Source: an uncultured Eggerthella sp. (GTDB lineage Bacteria > Actinomycetota > Coriobacteriia > Coriobacteriales > Eggerthellaceae). Taken from it: a stretch of DNA of 10,147 bases. Location: assembly GCA_902470405.1 (NCBI GenBank), contig CABRGJ010000014.1, forward strand, positions 1 to 10,147, in the 5' to 3' direction. The notes beneath the pieces are model-generated. The model was not told the DNA's origin. It made no database searches and saw nothing but the letters and a program-made list of their open reading frames with translations. Shown here piece after piece: positions 1 through 6,542 of the stretch; the stretch's first letter is position 1; each line of letters begins with the position of its first letter. Position numbers and translations under genes: made by a program.

Positions 1-1692
1 CTGCTCACCCTTCTTACCGTGATCATTTCTGCCTGGATCCCTTCGAAGCGCGCTAGTCGCGTGAGCATCATCGATGCACTGCGGCAGAGGGGCTCTTCAC
101 GTATTTCGAAGAAGGGTACGCGTCGAGCACAAAAGGTCACTGCGCTTGGAGCGCTCTGGCGTAGAAGCAGCCTCGCCGGGAAGGTCTTCGGTATCGGAGG
201 CACGCTCGCACGCATCAATCGGCGGCGCGCATCTTCGAAGGGGCGTGCTGCAGGCTTTTCCTTGGCCATCGCGATCGTTCTTCTGATGACCGCAGGATCG
301 CTCAATTCCTTCTTAGGAACACTGGTCGATGCCGCAACAGGAGGAAAGTCTCCTGTTGGAGAAGTGGGAATAATGATCAACTTCGAAAGCGACGATCTGC
401 CCACTTCATCAACAACATCTCAGAAACTTCTCGAGCAGAAAAACGCCGCTTTCTCATCTCAAATGAAGGCCTTCGAGGAATTCTATGATGATCTCGCAGC
501 AACACCAAATGCTGCAGGTATTGGTTGGATGCTTAGTGCTCGCTCGATCGCTACCTTGCCAAGCGAGATGTGTGGCGAAGCGTTCGACCGGACCAATTCA
601 ATGAAATATGCTCCACTGGAAAATGGTCTACGTGCCGCAGATGCGACCATCATCTATTTGGACGATGAAGCCTTTGATGAATACGCTCGCTCGATCGGCC
701 AAGACCCAGCTAATTATCATGATCCCGATCATCCACGCGCGATCGCACTTGCGCAGGCTTATGGCAATGATGGGGATAAGTATCAGCTCCTTGAGGTGCT
801 GCGTTCGACGGGAACCATCAACATGGTCTCGGCCGCTACGCTCGATGGAACCCCTGTAGTCGATCTCGGATTCAAAGAAGCGATCGGCAATGATGGTAAG
901 AGTCATCTTTCCTTCGTACCCTATGTCTCAAGCGAGCAAGATAGCTTGAAGCCGGTCGAGGATGGGTCGCAAACGCTTGATATCGCTTACGTTTCGCTTG
1001 AGGTAGCTGCACTTACCGACGAGGCCCCTATGAACACGAGCGCAGGGAATGAGAATGTTTCACTCATCGTCCCCGCATCCCTTGCTGAACATACTTGCCT
1101 GGGAGGCCGAGATCCGCTTTGTTATAGCTATTTCAACTCGATCGATGGCGATCATGCCGCACTTGCCGAGACGCTCGAACAGCGAACACGAGACTACTTC
1201 CTCCAAAATACCCCTTATAAGATCATGGGCGTCTCTTACAACGATTTTATCGAGGAACAGGATTCGAACCAGATGCTCGCCACGATCGTGAATGTCTTTT
1301 GCCTGCTGTTCACGATCATCCTCGCACTGATCGCCATGGCCAACGTATTCAATACGGTCACGAATAGTCTGATCCTGCGTCGTCGTGAGTTTGCAGTCAT
1401 GCTCTCGATCGGTCTTTCGCCAAAGCAATTCCGACGCATGATCATCGATGAATGCCTACACTTCGGTATTGTGGGCCTCATCCCTGGCCTGATCGCCTCA
1501 TTTGGCATTTCCCTTTTGCTCTATGCTGCAGTTGTGCAGTCGCTCAGCGGACTTCCCTTCGTGGTTCCGTGGGGCTATTTATGCCTTGCGATCCTAATGA
1601 CCGCCGCGATCATGATCATCTCGGTCTTGTATGGGCTTCATCACACCAAAACGAACAATGTGGTCGAAGCGCTTCGCGCAGATAACATTTAA
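1..1692 (+). CDS. FtsX-family ABC transporter permease, C-terminal part (5' end outside window)
   Basis: This is an inner-membrane permease subunit of an ABC exporter or mechanotransmission system of the MacB/FtsX/BceB type. The frame is open from base 1, and 563 residues are visible. The window opens at the end of a first FtsX domain, shown by the signature IPSKRASRVSIIDALR (visible residues 13-28). A basic cytoplasmic linker follows, then a transmembrane helix (about 85-109), a large extracytoplasmic domain (about 110-425), and a second FtsX domain with helices at about 426-450, 485-512 and 523-546. The cytoplasmic loop RRREFAVMLSIGLSPKQFRR and the terminal VVEALRADN are typical of the family. 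Two nearby cysteines (366 and 374) in the outer domain could form a disulfide. GTG at 19 is in frame but is only an internal valine codon. The ATPase partner is presumably upstream and is not visible. The substrate is unknown. Confidence 0.9.
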   Translation: MLTLLTVIISAWIPSKRASRVSIIDALRQRGSSRISKKGTRRAQKVTALGALWRRSSLAGKVFGIGGTLARINRRRASSKGRAAGFSLAIAIVLLMTAGSLNSFLGTLVDAATGGKSPVGEVGIMINFESDDLPTSSTTSQKLLEQKNAAFSSQMKAFEEFYDDLAATPNAAGIGWMLSARSIATLPSEMCGEAFDRTNSMKYAPLENGLRAADATIIYLDDEAFDEYARSIGQDPANYHDPDHPRAIALAQAYGNDGDKYQLLEVLRSTGTINMVSAATLDGTPVVDLGFKEAIGNDGKSHLSFVPYVSSEQDSLKPVEDGSQTLDIAYVSLEVAALTDEAPMNTSAGNENVSLIVPASLAEHTCLGGRDPLCYSYFNSIDGDHAALAETLEQRTRDYFLQNTPYKIMGVSYNDFIEEQDSNQMLATIVNVFCLLFTIILALIAMANVFNTVTNSLILRRREFAVMLSIGLSPKQFRRMIIDECLHFGIVGLIPGLIASFGISLLLYAAVVQSLSGLPFVVPWGYLCLAILMTAAIMIISVLYGLHHTKTNNVVEALRADNI

Positions 1693-1711
1693 GCGCCAGC
1701 GTGTATTTCAT

Positions 1712-1766
1712 GAGGGGCTTCTAACCGCACGATAGAGCTTTACTATAATAATGTGGTAAGCCCCTC
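1712..1766. repeat. Perfect 9-bp inverted repeat bracketing the synthetase promoter
   Basis: GAGGGGCTT at 1712-1720 is exactly matched by its complement AAGCCCCTC at 1758-1766. The left arm lies at about -44 to -36 and the right arm at about +2 to +10 relative to the inferred transcription start, with 37 bases between them. The loop is too long, and there is no T-run, for an intrinsic terminator of the upstream permease gene. An operator with two half-sites is the more natural reading, but no regulator family was recognised. Confidence 0.4.
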
Positions 1767-1777
1767 GAATTGAAAGG
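1744..1777 (+). promoter_or_regulatory. Probable promoter -10 box and ribosome binding site for the alarmone synthetase
   Basis: A perfect TATAAT lies at 1744-1749 in the 96-base gap between the permease and the synthetase, which puts the transcription start near 1756. The -35 is poor: TTCTAA at 1719-1724 with a 19-base spacer is the best candidate. This suggests either activator dependence or regulation through the flanking dyad. A weak Shine-Dalgarno, GAAAGG, sits at 1772-1777, 11 bases before the ATG at 1789. The promoter call rests on the -10 match and on its location in the only gap before the gene. Confidence 0.5.
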
Positions 1778-1788
1778 CTTATAGACCC

Positions 1789-2544
1789 ATGCCCGAAAAC
1801 ACCAACGAAACACCTTCAGATCATCTCAGTAAGATGATGTTATACCTGCAAGATTCCCGCTTGGGCGATCTTGCTGATGAGCTCGCCAACGACAGTTCTC
1901 TCGCTTCCCTTCTTCACACATTTCATAGCACGATGCACGAATGGAAACTGCTGAATGCTTACTATCGTGGCGCATTGATGGAAGTTCGTACGAAATTCGA
2001 TGTTCTGAACGAACAATTCTCTGTTGAATACGATCGCAATCCTATCGAAACCATCAAAACGCGCATTAAATCGATCGAAAGCTTGCTAACCAAGATGGAG
2101 CGCACGAATTGCCCGATGACGCTCAAGGGAATCGAAGAGAATATCTCGGATTTCGCAGGCATTCGCGTGGTCTGCTCGTTCATCGAAGATGTCTATCTGC
2201 TTGCTGAATGCTTAGAAACCCAAGACGATGTTCGTGTTCTGCGCGTGAAGGACTATATCAAAAATCCCAAACCTAACGGATATCGCAGCTTACACCTGAT
2301 CGTTGAGGTGCCGATCTTCCTGCATGGTGAGAAGCGCTGGATGAAGGTCGAAGTGCAGCTACGTACCATCGCAATGAACTTCTGGGCAAGCCTTGAACAC
2401 AAGATGCGTTATAAGAAGGATATCGATCCTGATCTCGCTCAACGTCTTGGAGACGACCTGCTTCTCTGTGCCGAGATATCCAATAAGCTCGACGTGAAGA
2501 TGCAAGAAGTGCGCCGCGAACTCGAGCCTTTGCCTGAAGATTAA
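1789..2544 (+). CDS. Small alarmone synthetase, (p)ppGpp synthetase of the RelQ/RelP type
   Basis: This is a single-domain GTP pyrophosphokinase that would transfer pyrophosphate from ATP to GDP or GTP to make the stringent-response alarmones (p)ppGpp in the cytoplasm. It has 251 residues, slightly longer than the usual 210-230, and the extra length is N-terminal. The RelA/SpoT synthetase domain spans about 60-215. Visible motifs are a basic segment (TRIKSIESLL, from 91), ISDFAGIRVVC with the likely Mg-binding D121 and R126, the substrate-binding loop NPKPNGYRSLH (159-169) with the stacking Y165, and VEVQLRTIAMNFWASLEH with the catalytic-type E188. No HD hydrolase, TGS or ACT domain is present, so it is synthetase-only. 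The start at 1789 is the first ATG after a weak SD. The gene appears monocistronic and ends at the shared terminator. RelQ and RelP cannot be distinguished by eye. Confidence 0.93.
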   Translation: MPENTNETPSDHLSKMMLYLQDSRLGDLADELANDSSLASLLHTFHSTMHEWKLLNAYYRGALMEVRTKFDVLNEQFSVEYDRNPIETIKTRIKSIESLLTKMERTNCPMTLKGIEENISDFAGIRVVCSFIEDVYLLAECLETQDDVRVLRVKDYIKNPKPNGYRSLHLIVEVPIFLHGEKRWMKVEVQLRTIAMNFWASLEHKMRYKKDIDPDLAQRLGDDLLLCAEISNKLDVKMQEVRRELEPLPED

Positions 2545-2602
2545 TGCTCTTTCTTTGATCGCTCGCTGAAGTATATCTCTATCCCCTTGATCAGGGCATA
2601 AA

Positions 2603-2626
2603 AAAGGACGACCTCGGTCGTCCTTT
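2603..2626. terminator. Intrinsic terminator between convergent genes
   Basis: A 10-bp perfect stem, AAAGGACGAC / GTCGTCCTTT, closes a CTCG tetraloop. On the minus strand the stem is followed by a run of six T (2601-2606 read in reverse, partly within the stem), a strong terminator for the zinc ribbon gene and anything transcribed through it. On the plus strand the T-tract is only three bases, so termination of the synthetase transcript would be weaker. Its position in the gap between two stop codons fits a shared bidirectional terminator. Confidence 0.88.
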
Positions 2627-2649
2627 GCATGCTTGCTATAAAAGCGGTG

Positions 2650-2802
2650 TTATTTCTTCAGACCGCCGATGAGAGACATCTTGGTGCCGCAGTCGGGGCA
2701 AGTGCCCTTGGTGATGATGCGGTTGTTCTTGGTAACGCCTTCCTGAGGGTTAACCATTTCCTTCTTGCCCTTGCACTTCACGCAATAACCGATAACTGCC
2801 AT
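2650..2802 (-). CDS. Small DUF5679-type zinc ribbon protein (50 aa)
   Basis: The product begins MAVIGYCVKCKGKKEM and ends in GGLKK. Two CxxC knuckles (C7/C10 and C35/C38), 24 residues apart, form a four-cysteine zinc ribbon. The pattern YCVKCK, then N-P-Q-E, then a short loop and TKGTCPDCGTKM, matches the small actinobacterial zinc ribbons annotated as DUF5679, whose role is unknown. The protein is rich in lysine, so nucleic-acid or ribosome contact is possible but unproven. The start is supported by the Shine-Dalgarno AAAAGAGG (2808-2815) five bases before the ATG. The gene is the last on the minus strand before the strong terminator and may be expressed both from its own promoter and by read-through from the M28-like gene. 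Confidence 0.9.
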   Translation of the reverse strand: MAVIGYCVKCKGKKEMVNPQEGVTKNNRIITKGTCPDCGTKMSLIGGLKK

Positions 2803-2803
2803 T

Positions 2804-2845
2804 GAAACCTCTTTTCATGGTTCGAGCCTCTGCGTAAGAGGCTTC
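2804..2845 (-). promoter_or_regulatory. Zinc ribbon mRNA leader with two mutually exclusive pairings
   Basis: In the minus-strand leader, AGCCTCT and AGAGGCT (complement of 2825-2843) form a perfect 7-bp hairpin with a five-base loop. The left arm can instead pair with the ribosome binding site: GAAGCCTCTT (complement of 2836-2845) matches AAGAGGTTTC (complement of 2804-2813) over 10 positions with one G-U pair. The second fold would hide the Shine-Dalgarno. The two pairings are read directly from the sequence; a regulatory role is inference. Confidence 0.35.
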
Positions 2846-2868
2846 GCGTTTCATCTTTTGCTTTACCC

Positions 2869-2896
2869 ATTGTATCGTGTTGACCAGGTAATACAA
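2869..2896 (-). promoter_or_regulatory. Possible promoter for the zinc ribbon gene
   Basis: On the minus strand TTGTAT (complement of 2891-2896) and TACAAT (complement of 2869-2874) are separated by 16 bases. The -10 has one mismatch to TATAAT; the -35 keeps only the TTG half of the consensus. Transcription would start near 2862 and give a leader of about 60 bases that contains the alternative hairpins. It lies between the M28-like stop codon and the zinc ribbon start. Confidence 0.4.
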
Positions 2897-2915
2897 GCGT
2901 TAATTCAATATTTGT

Positions 2916-5900
2916 TCAAACACTCTTGAGAAGATCGAGCACGAAGCGAGAATTCTGCTCCAGCGTATTCTGCTCGATGATATTAAGACGATCGTCAATG
3001 CTTCCGTAGTACGCAGTTTGGTTTCCATCCATTCCCGCAAGCGTCATCGCCTGGAAGCCATTTTGAGCAGCAACATGCGCAGCGGTATCTCGGCTGAGCA
3101 GTTTGTTGGTCGCGAACGGAATGCCACTCTTCTCGGACGCTTGCCTGAGCACACGCTTCAAGCGCGACGAAACCTTATTAGGGCGATATTGTCCTTCTTC
3201 TTCGATGAATGAGAGCTGACCTGCGCCAAGACCTTCAAGATTCACGATCATGGCACCTTTTAATTCATCACGATGCTCCTCGATGAAGGCCTTCATACCT
3301 GAATTGAGAGCTTCTTCGGCGCCGAGCGCAACAAACCATACTTCAGTATCGATGTCAGGATGACGGAAGTCGCGCAGAAGACGCATTTCGTTATTGATCT
3401 CTTCGGTGATCTTGACCTCTTGAGGCACTGCGCGCTTAAGCGAGGCGCGACCAGAAGATGCCGTCATCTCCCCAAGATCGTCTGCCTCGTCGACTTCTTG
3501 ATCACGAGCAGTTCCTGAAACGCGTGCGCGCAAACTTTGCAACGAGAAAGCGCCGCCATTCCAATTGCGCCCGTTGTCTCCTTCGCCCTGCACAGCCTCA
3601 TAATCGACATCGATCAATTCGGTAGCTTGGTCGTCTTCTGTACGGAAGCTCTCCCAGCTACCACGTTCCTTACCTACACTGCGTGCTTCGTAGGAACTGT
3701 CAACATCGACCCACTCGCTGATAGACTGCTCGTCGATGTTCTTCTTTTTCTTACCAAAACGCCCGAAGATACGACCTACACGTGAACGCGGCATCTCGAC
3801 ATAATCAGGACCTGCGAAAGCACCAGTTTGAGTGAAGCCTTCGTCGAAGACCGAATCATCGGCATCCTCCACAAAAACGCTTTCTTCCTGCGCATCTTCG
3901 ATCAGTTCTGTACCGACCGCCGCGAATGAGCCTGTACTTCCTACTGCTCCAATGGGAGGAACGTACAGATCGGGGTTGGTCAGATCCGAAGAAACATCCG
4001 TAATGGGCGTAATAGAGGGAACGACTACACGTTCGAAATCGCTCGTATTGAAATCAGGCAGGTCAAGACCGCCAAGGGGCGGAATCGAACTCTTCTCTGC
4101 AGTATATGAAGTTTCATAAGAAACAACATCGGCACCGATCTGAGGAAGCATATTTGACAACAGCGCGCCTTGCGGTTGCGTCTGATCGGGGTCGGAGGCC
4201 ATCGGCGCACGCTGCTTCGCACCCTCCATATTGCTGACAGGAGCGACCACATCAGGCAACACGATGACGTGACGATCTGGTTCATCGTCTTCTGTAACGA
4301 CCGTCTCTTGTTGCACTGCAGGCATAACTGCGGTCATCTCTTCCATACCTATGATGGGCGACACCGGATCAGCCTCGAACGTATCGGCAGCAACGACCTG
4401 ATCGACAGCCTCGAATTGCTCTTCCTCAACAAACTGATTCACATCGATTTGCGGCATGGATATGGTCTGGTTCGAAGTGTCTTCGAATGCCTCTTCTACC
4501 AGCACGATGTCGTCCTGCTCGGCTTCGTCCCTAACAGGCCTTGCGCCTGGCGCATGGTTACCCCGACGGCCCGTGACCTTAGAGGAGACGTTGCTGACCA
4601 TATCGGATGCTCGGCCCAAGAAACCACCAATATTATTCTTATGCGCAGCGGCACGGCGTGATGCAGATTTGCGCTTGGAAGCGCTCTTTCGCTCCTGCTC
4701 CTGCTCGATCATCTCGGAAGGAGTTTCCCGTTCAGCCTCTACAACCGAAACGATGACCGGTCCTTCATTCTCTACCACTGCTCTCTCTTCTTCGGTTTCG
4801 ACTTGCAGCTGGGCGAGGTCTTCCTTTTGGGGCGCCTCTTCCTGGTGCTTCAGCAATGGAGCTGCTGCGTTGTCGATCTCTTCACGAAGCGCAGCAACAC
4901 GACGAGCGAGCTCTGATTCGGGTTCTTGGAAGACTGGCTCTGGCACACCCGCGCCTTCGACAGATGCACTTGAGGTCTGATCCAGTGATGTTTCATGCGA
5001 AATCGGCGATGGCGTATCACGATGCATCGATGCGTCAGCCATATGCGCTGCTGGCGCATCAGCAAAGCGCGAACGAGAGACGTTTACGGCGCTACTGGCA
5101 AGATCAGGCTTGTTGGCATGCGCCTTTTCCTGCGCGGCCTTTGCCCACGAGGGAACTTGTTTTTGATACGAGCTTCTCATGCCTGTCGAACCGGGCTGGA
5201 GCGCCTCGACCGATTCACGCACGAACGATTCCGCCGCTTCAGGCTGCTCGGTTACCGGGGCTTGCTCTTCTACGATATCCGTTGCAGGATGATCAGCCGA
5301 AACAGCAGAACGAACAGGCGGATTGTAGAGCGGAGCCTCATCAGGCTCTTCGACGGCAAATTTGACCGCCGCTGCCGCCGCTGCCTCTTCACTGTCGTGG
5401 AATTCGCCATGCTGAACGAGACGTGACGAGATGTCTGAAAGCGGCACCTTATCTGCGACAGGCTTGCCCGTAAGAGCCGCAATAGCAGCTTTCGCTGCTG
5501 CAAGTGATTCCTCTGGACTCATCTGATGCTCGCGCGTTTGATACGTTACTTCCACTCCATCAGGAATAACGCCTGCTTCGCGAGCCGCTTCCTCGCCATG
5601 GACCTCTACGGCGTTCTCGCGAGCACGTGCCTCCATGTCTTCAGCGCTGACCAGGCCGTTTCCTACCCTTCGAGCTACATCGAGCAATACCGCAACACCT
5701 GCAGCATCATTGTTCGCTGCATCATTGTAGGAAGAAAAACGCGTCTTGATGATGCTGATAAGCGGAAGCGCCATGATGACAAGACAGATGATCTGAAGCA
5801 CCATGAAGATGATGCCCGCCACTCCCGCATCACTCGTGAAAAACACCGCTTTGATGAAAAGGACGATGGGAGCAACGATGAGCGTGATGGCACTGACCAA

Positions 5901-6383
5901 GCGAATGATAGGAAGATAACGTCCCGTGATGCCTTGATACTCGGTCGCAACGCGCGCACTGTCATAGTGGGTGACCAAGATGAGCTTACGACGCTTGTTC
6001 GTGCTCGTGATCGAAATAGGGTTATATTTTGCAACAACGTTCTGGCTCACACCATTGCGCAAGAAACGAGAAAGAAAGGGTTTGCCAAGCGCTTCGCACA
6101 CAAAAAGAACGGCAACGAGTAGACCGATGATGATGCAGGGGATGGACAAGAGCGGGAAAATGAGAGCGAGGAGCGTACAAACGAAGGCGAGCGTGAAGCA
6201 AATGAGACGGATCGTATTTCCGTTCGATGCGCAAGAAACATCTTCGACAACCGTAGAGAAGCCTGCGCTCTTCTGAAGCTCATCTGCAATATATAAGGCG
6301 GCTTGTTGTTCCTCTTCTGTACCAGCTGGACGCGGTCCTATTTCTTGAGAAAGATGTGCGATATCGTCCATCATTTCAGCCAT
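2916..6383 (-). CDS. Membrane-embedded M28-family metallopeptidase-like protein with a very large inserted region, possibly inactive
   Basis: The 1155-residue product opens with the M28 aminopeptidase signature IGPRPAGTEEEQQAALYIADEL (15-36). Two transmembrane helices follow (about 59-98), then VTHYDS with the zinc-ligand type H139, two more helices (about 157-180 and 186-212), and NNDAAGVAVLLDVARR (224-239). An acidic, Ala/Glu/Pro/Ser-rich and probably disordered stretch runs from about 240 to 985. The fold resumes with VWFVALGAEEALNSG (catalytic-type E1023 and E1024), NLEGLGAG, and a C-terminal segment ending in a Y-G-S-I-D-D motif. Paired helices keep all fold segments on one side, probably the cytoplasm. 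Classical M28 ligands appear replaced at N225 (Asp expected), E1050 (Asp expected) and G1127 (His expected), so activity is doubtful. The start ATG has a good SD, GAGAGGG, six bases upstream. M28 homology is clear; function and substrate are unknown. Confidence 0.85.
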   Translation of the reverse strand: MAEMMDDIAHLSQEIGPRPAGTEEEQQAALYIADELQKSAGFSTVVEDVSCASNGNTIRLICFTLAFVCTLLALIFPLLSIPCIIIGLLVAVLFVCEALGKPFLSRFLRNGVSQNVVAKYNPISITSTNKRRKLILVTHYDSARVATEYQGITGRYLPIIRLVSAITLIVAPIVLFIKAVFFTSDAGVAGIIFMVLQIICLVIMALPLISIIKTRFSSYNDAANNDAAGVAVLLDVARRVGNGLVSAEDMEARARENAVEVHGEEAAREAGVIPDGVEVTYQTREHQMSPEESLAAAKAAIAALTGKPVADKVPLSDISSRLVQHGEFHDSEEAAAAAAVKFAVEEPDEAPLYNPPVRSAVSADHPATDIVEEQAPVTEQPEAAESFVRESVEALQPGSTGMRSSYQKQVPSWAKAAQEKAHANKPDLASSAVNVSRSRFADAPAAHMADASMHRDTPSPISHETSLDQTSSASVEGAGVPEPVFQEPESELARRVAALREEIDNAAAPLLKHQEEAPQKEDLAQLQVETEEERAVVENEGPVIVSVVEAERETPSEMIEQEQERKSASKRKSASRRAAAHKNNIGGFLGRASDMVSNVSSKVTGRRGNHAPGARPVRDEAEQDDIVLVEEAFEDTSNQTISMPQIDVNQFVEEEQFEAVDQVVAADTFEADPVSPIIGMEEMTAVMPAVQQETVVTEDDEPDRHVIVLPDVVAPVSNMEGAKQRAPMASDPDQTQPQGALLSNMLPQIGADVVSYETSYTAEKSSIPPLGGLDLPDFNTSDFERVVVPSITPITDVSSDLTNPDLYVPPIGAVGSTGSFAAVGTELIEDAQEESVFVEDADDSVFDEGFTQTGAFAGPDYVEMPRSRVGRIFGRFGKKKKNIDEQSISEWVDVDSSYEARSVGKERGSWESFRTEDDQATELIDVDYEAVQGEGDNGRNWNGGAFSLQSLRARVSGTARDQEVDEADDLGEMTASSGRASLKRAVPQEVKITEEINNEMRLLRDFRHPDIDTEVWFVALGAEEALNSGMKAFIEEHRDELKGAMIVNLEGLGAGQLSFIEEEGQYRPNKVSSRLKRVLRQASEKSGIPFATNKLLSRDTAAHVAAQNGFQAMTLAGMDGNQTAYYGSIDDRLNIIEQNTLEQNSRFVLDLLKSV

Positions 6384-6542
6384 ATAAAGCCCTCTCGTTT
6401 TACAAACGCCCTATTCAGTCTTCATATTCATCATCACCTTGAGAAAGGCATAGAAATATTCTGTTTTAGTATACGTCATTTGACCGGATAACCGTACGTC
6501 GAAGTTGAATCTGTTGAATTTGTCATATTCGGCGGTTCGCAC
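6384..6542 (-). promoter_or_regulatory. Intergenic region upstream of the M28-like gene with a weak promoter candidate and tandem repeat
   Basis: This 159-base gap is the largest between minus-strand genes. Reading the minus strand it holds a -10-like TATACT (complement of 6469-6474) without a convincing -35, and the SD GAGAGGG (complement of 6390-6396). A tandem 9-base repeat, GTTGAATCT GTTGAATTT on the plus strand (6504-6521), lies about 30 bases upstream of the -10. No terminator hairpin follows the upstream gene, so read-through from dinG is possible. Confidence 0.35.

Noticed and set aside
19..21. GTG as the start of the permease gene
   Set aside because: The frame is open to base 1 and encodes the end of a first FtsX domain across this point, so it is an internal valine.
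2583..2596. CCCCTTGATCAGGG near-palindrome as a terminator for the synthetase
   Set aside because: The stem is too short and no T-run follows; the hairpin at 2603-2626 is far better.
3779..3784. Second CACGTG core that might be another parS site
   Set aside because: The flanks (ACCTA and AACGC) match too little of the TGTTT / AAACA arms, so it is an incidental core within the M28-like gene.
4456..5426. Long antisense open frames on the plus strand opposite the M28-like insert
   Set aside because: They are Ser/Arg/Ala-rich mirror images of the acidic low-complexity insert, overlap each other in different frames and show no recognisable domain.
5624..5629. Third CACGTG core
   Set aside because: Its flanks do not resemble the parS arms at all.
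5526..6122. 198-residue antisense open frame on the plus strand
   Set aside because: It lies opposite the M28 signature and transmembrane segments, which are clearly coding on the minus strand; its Asp/Arg-rich composition is a shadow.
6411..6437. Possible 8-codon leader peptide upstream of the M28-like gene (GTG or ATG start, TAG stop, minus strand)
   Set aside because: It has no proper Shine-Dalgarno and no run of regulatory codons, so short chance frames explain it.
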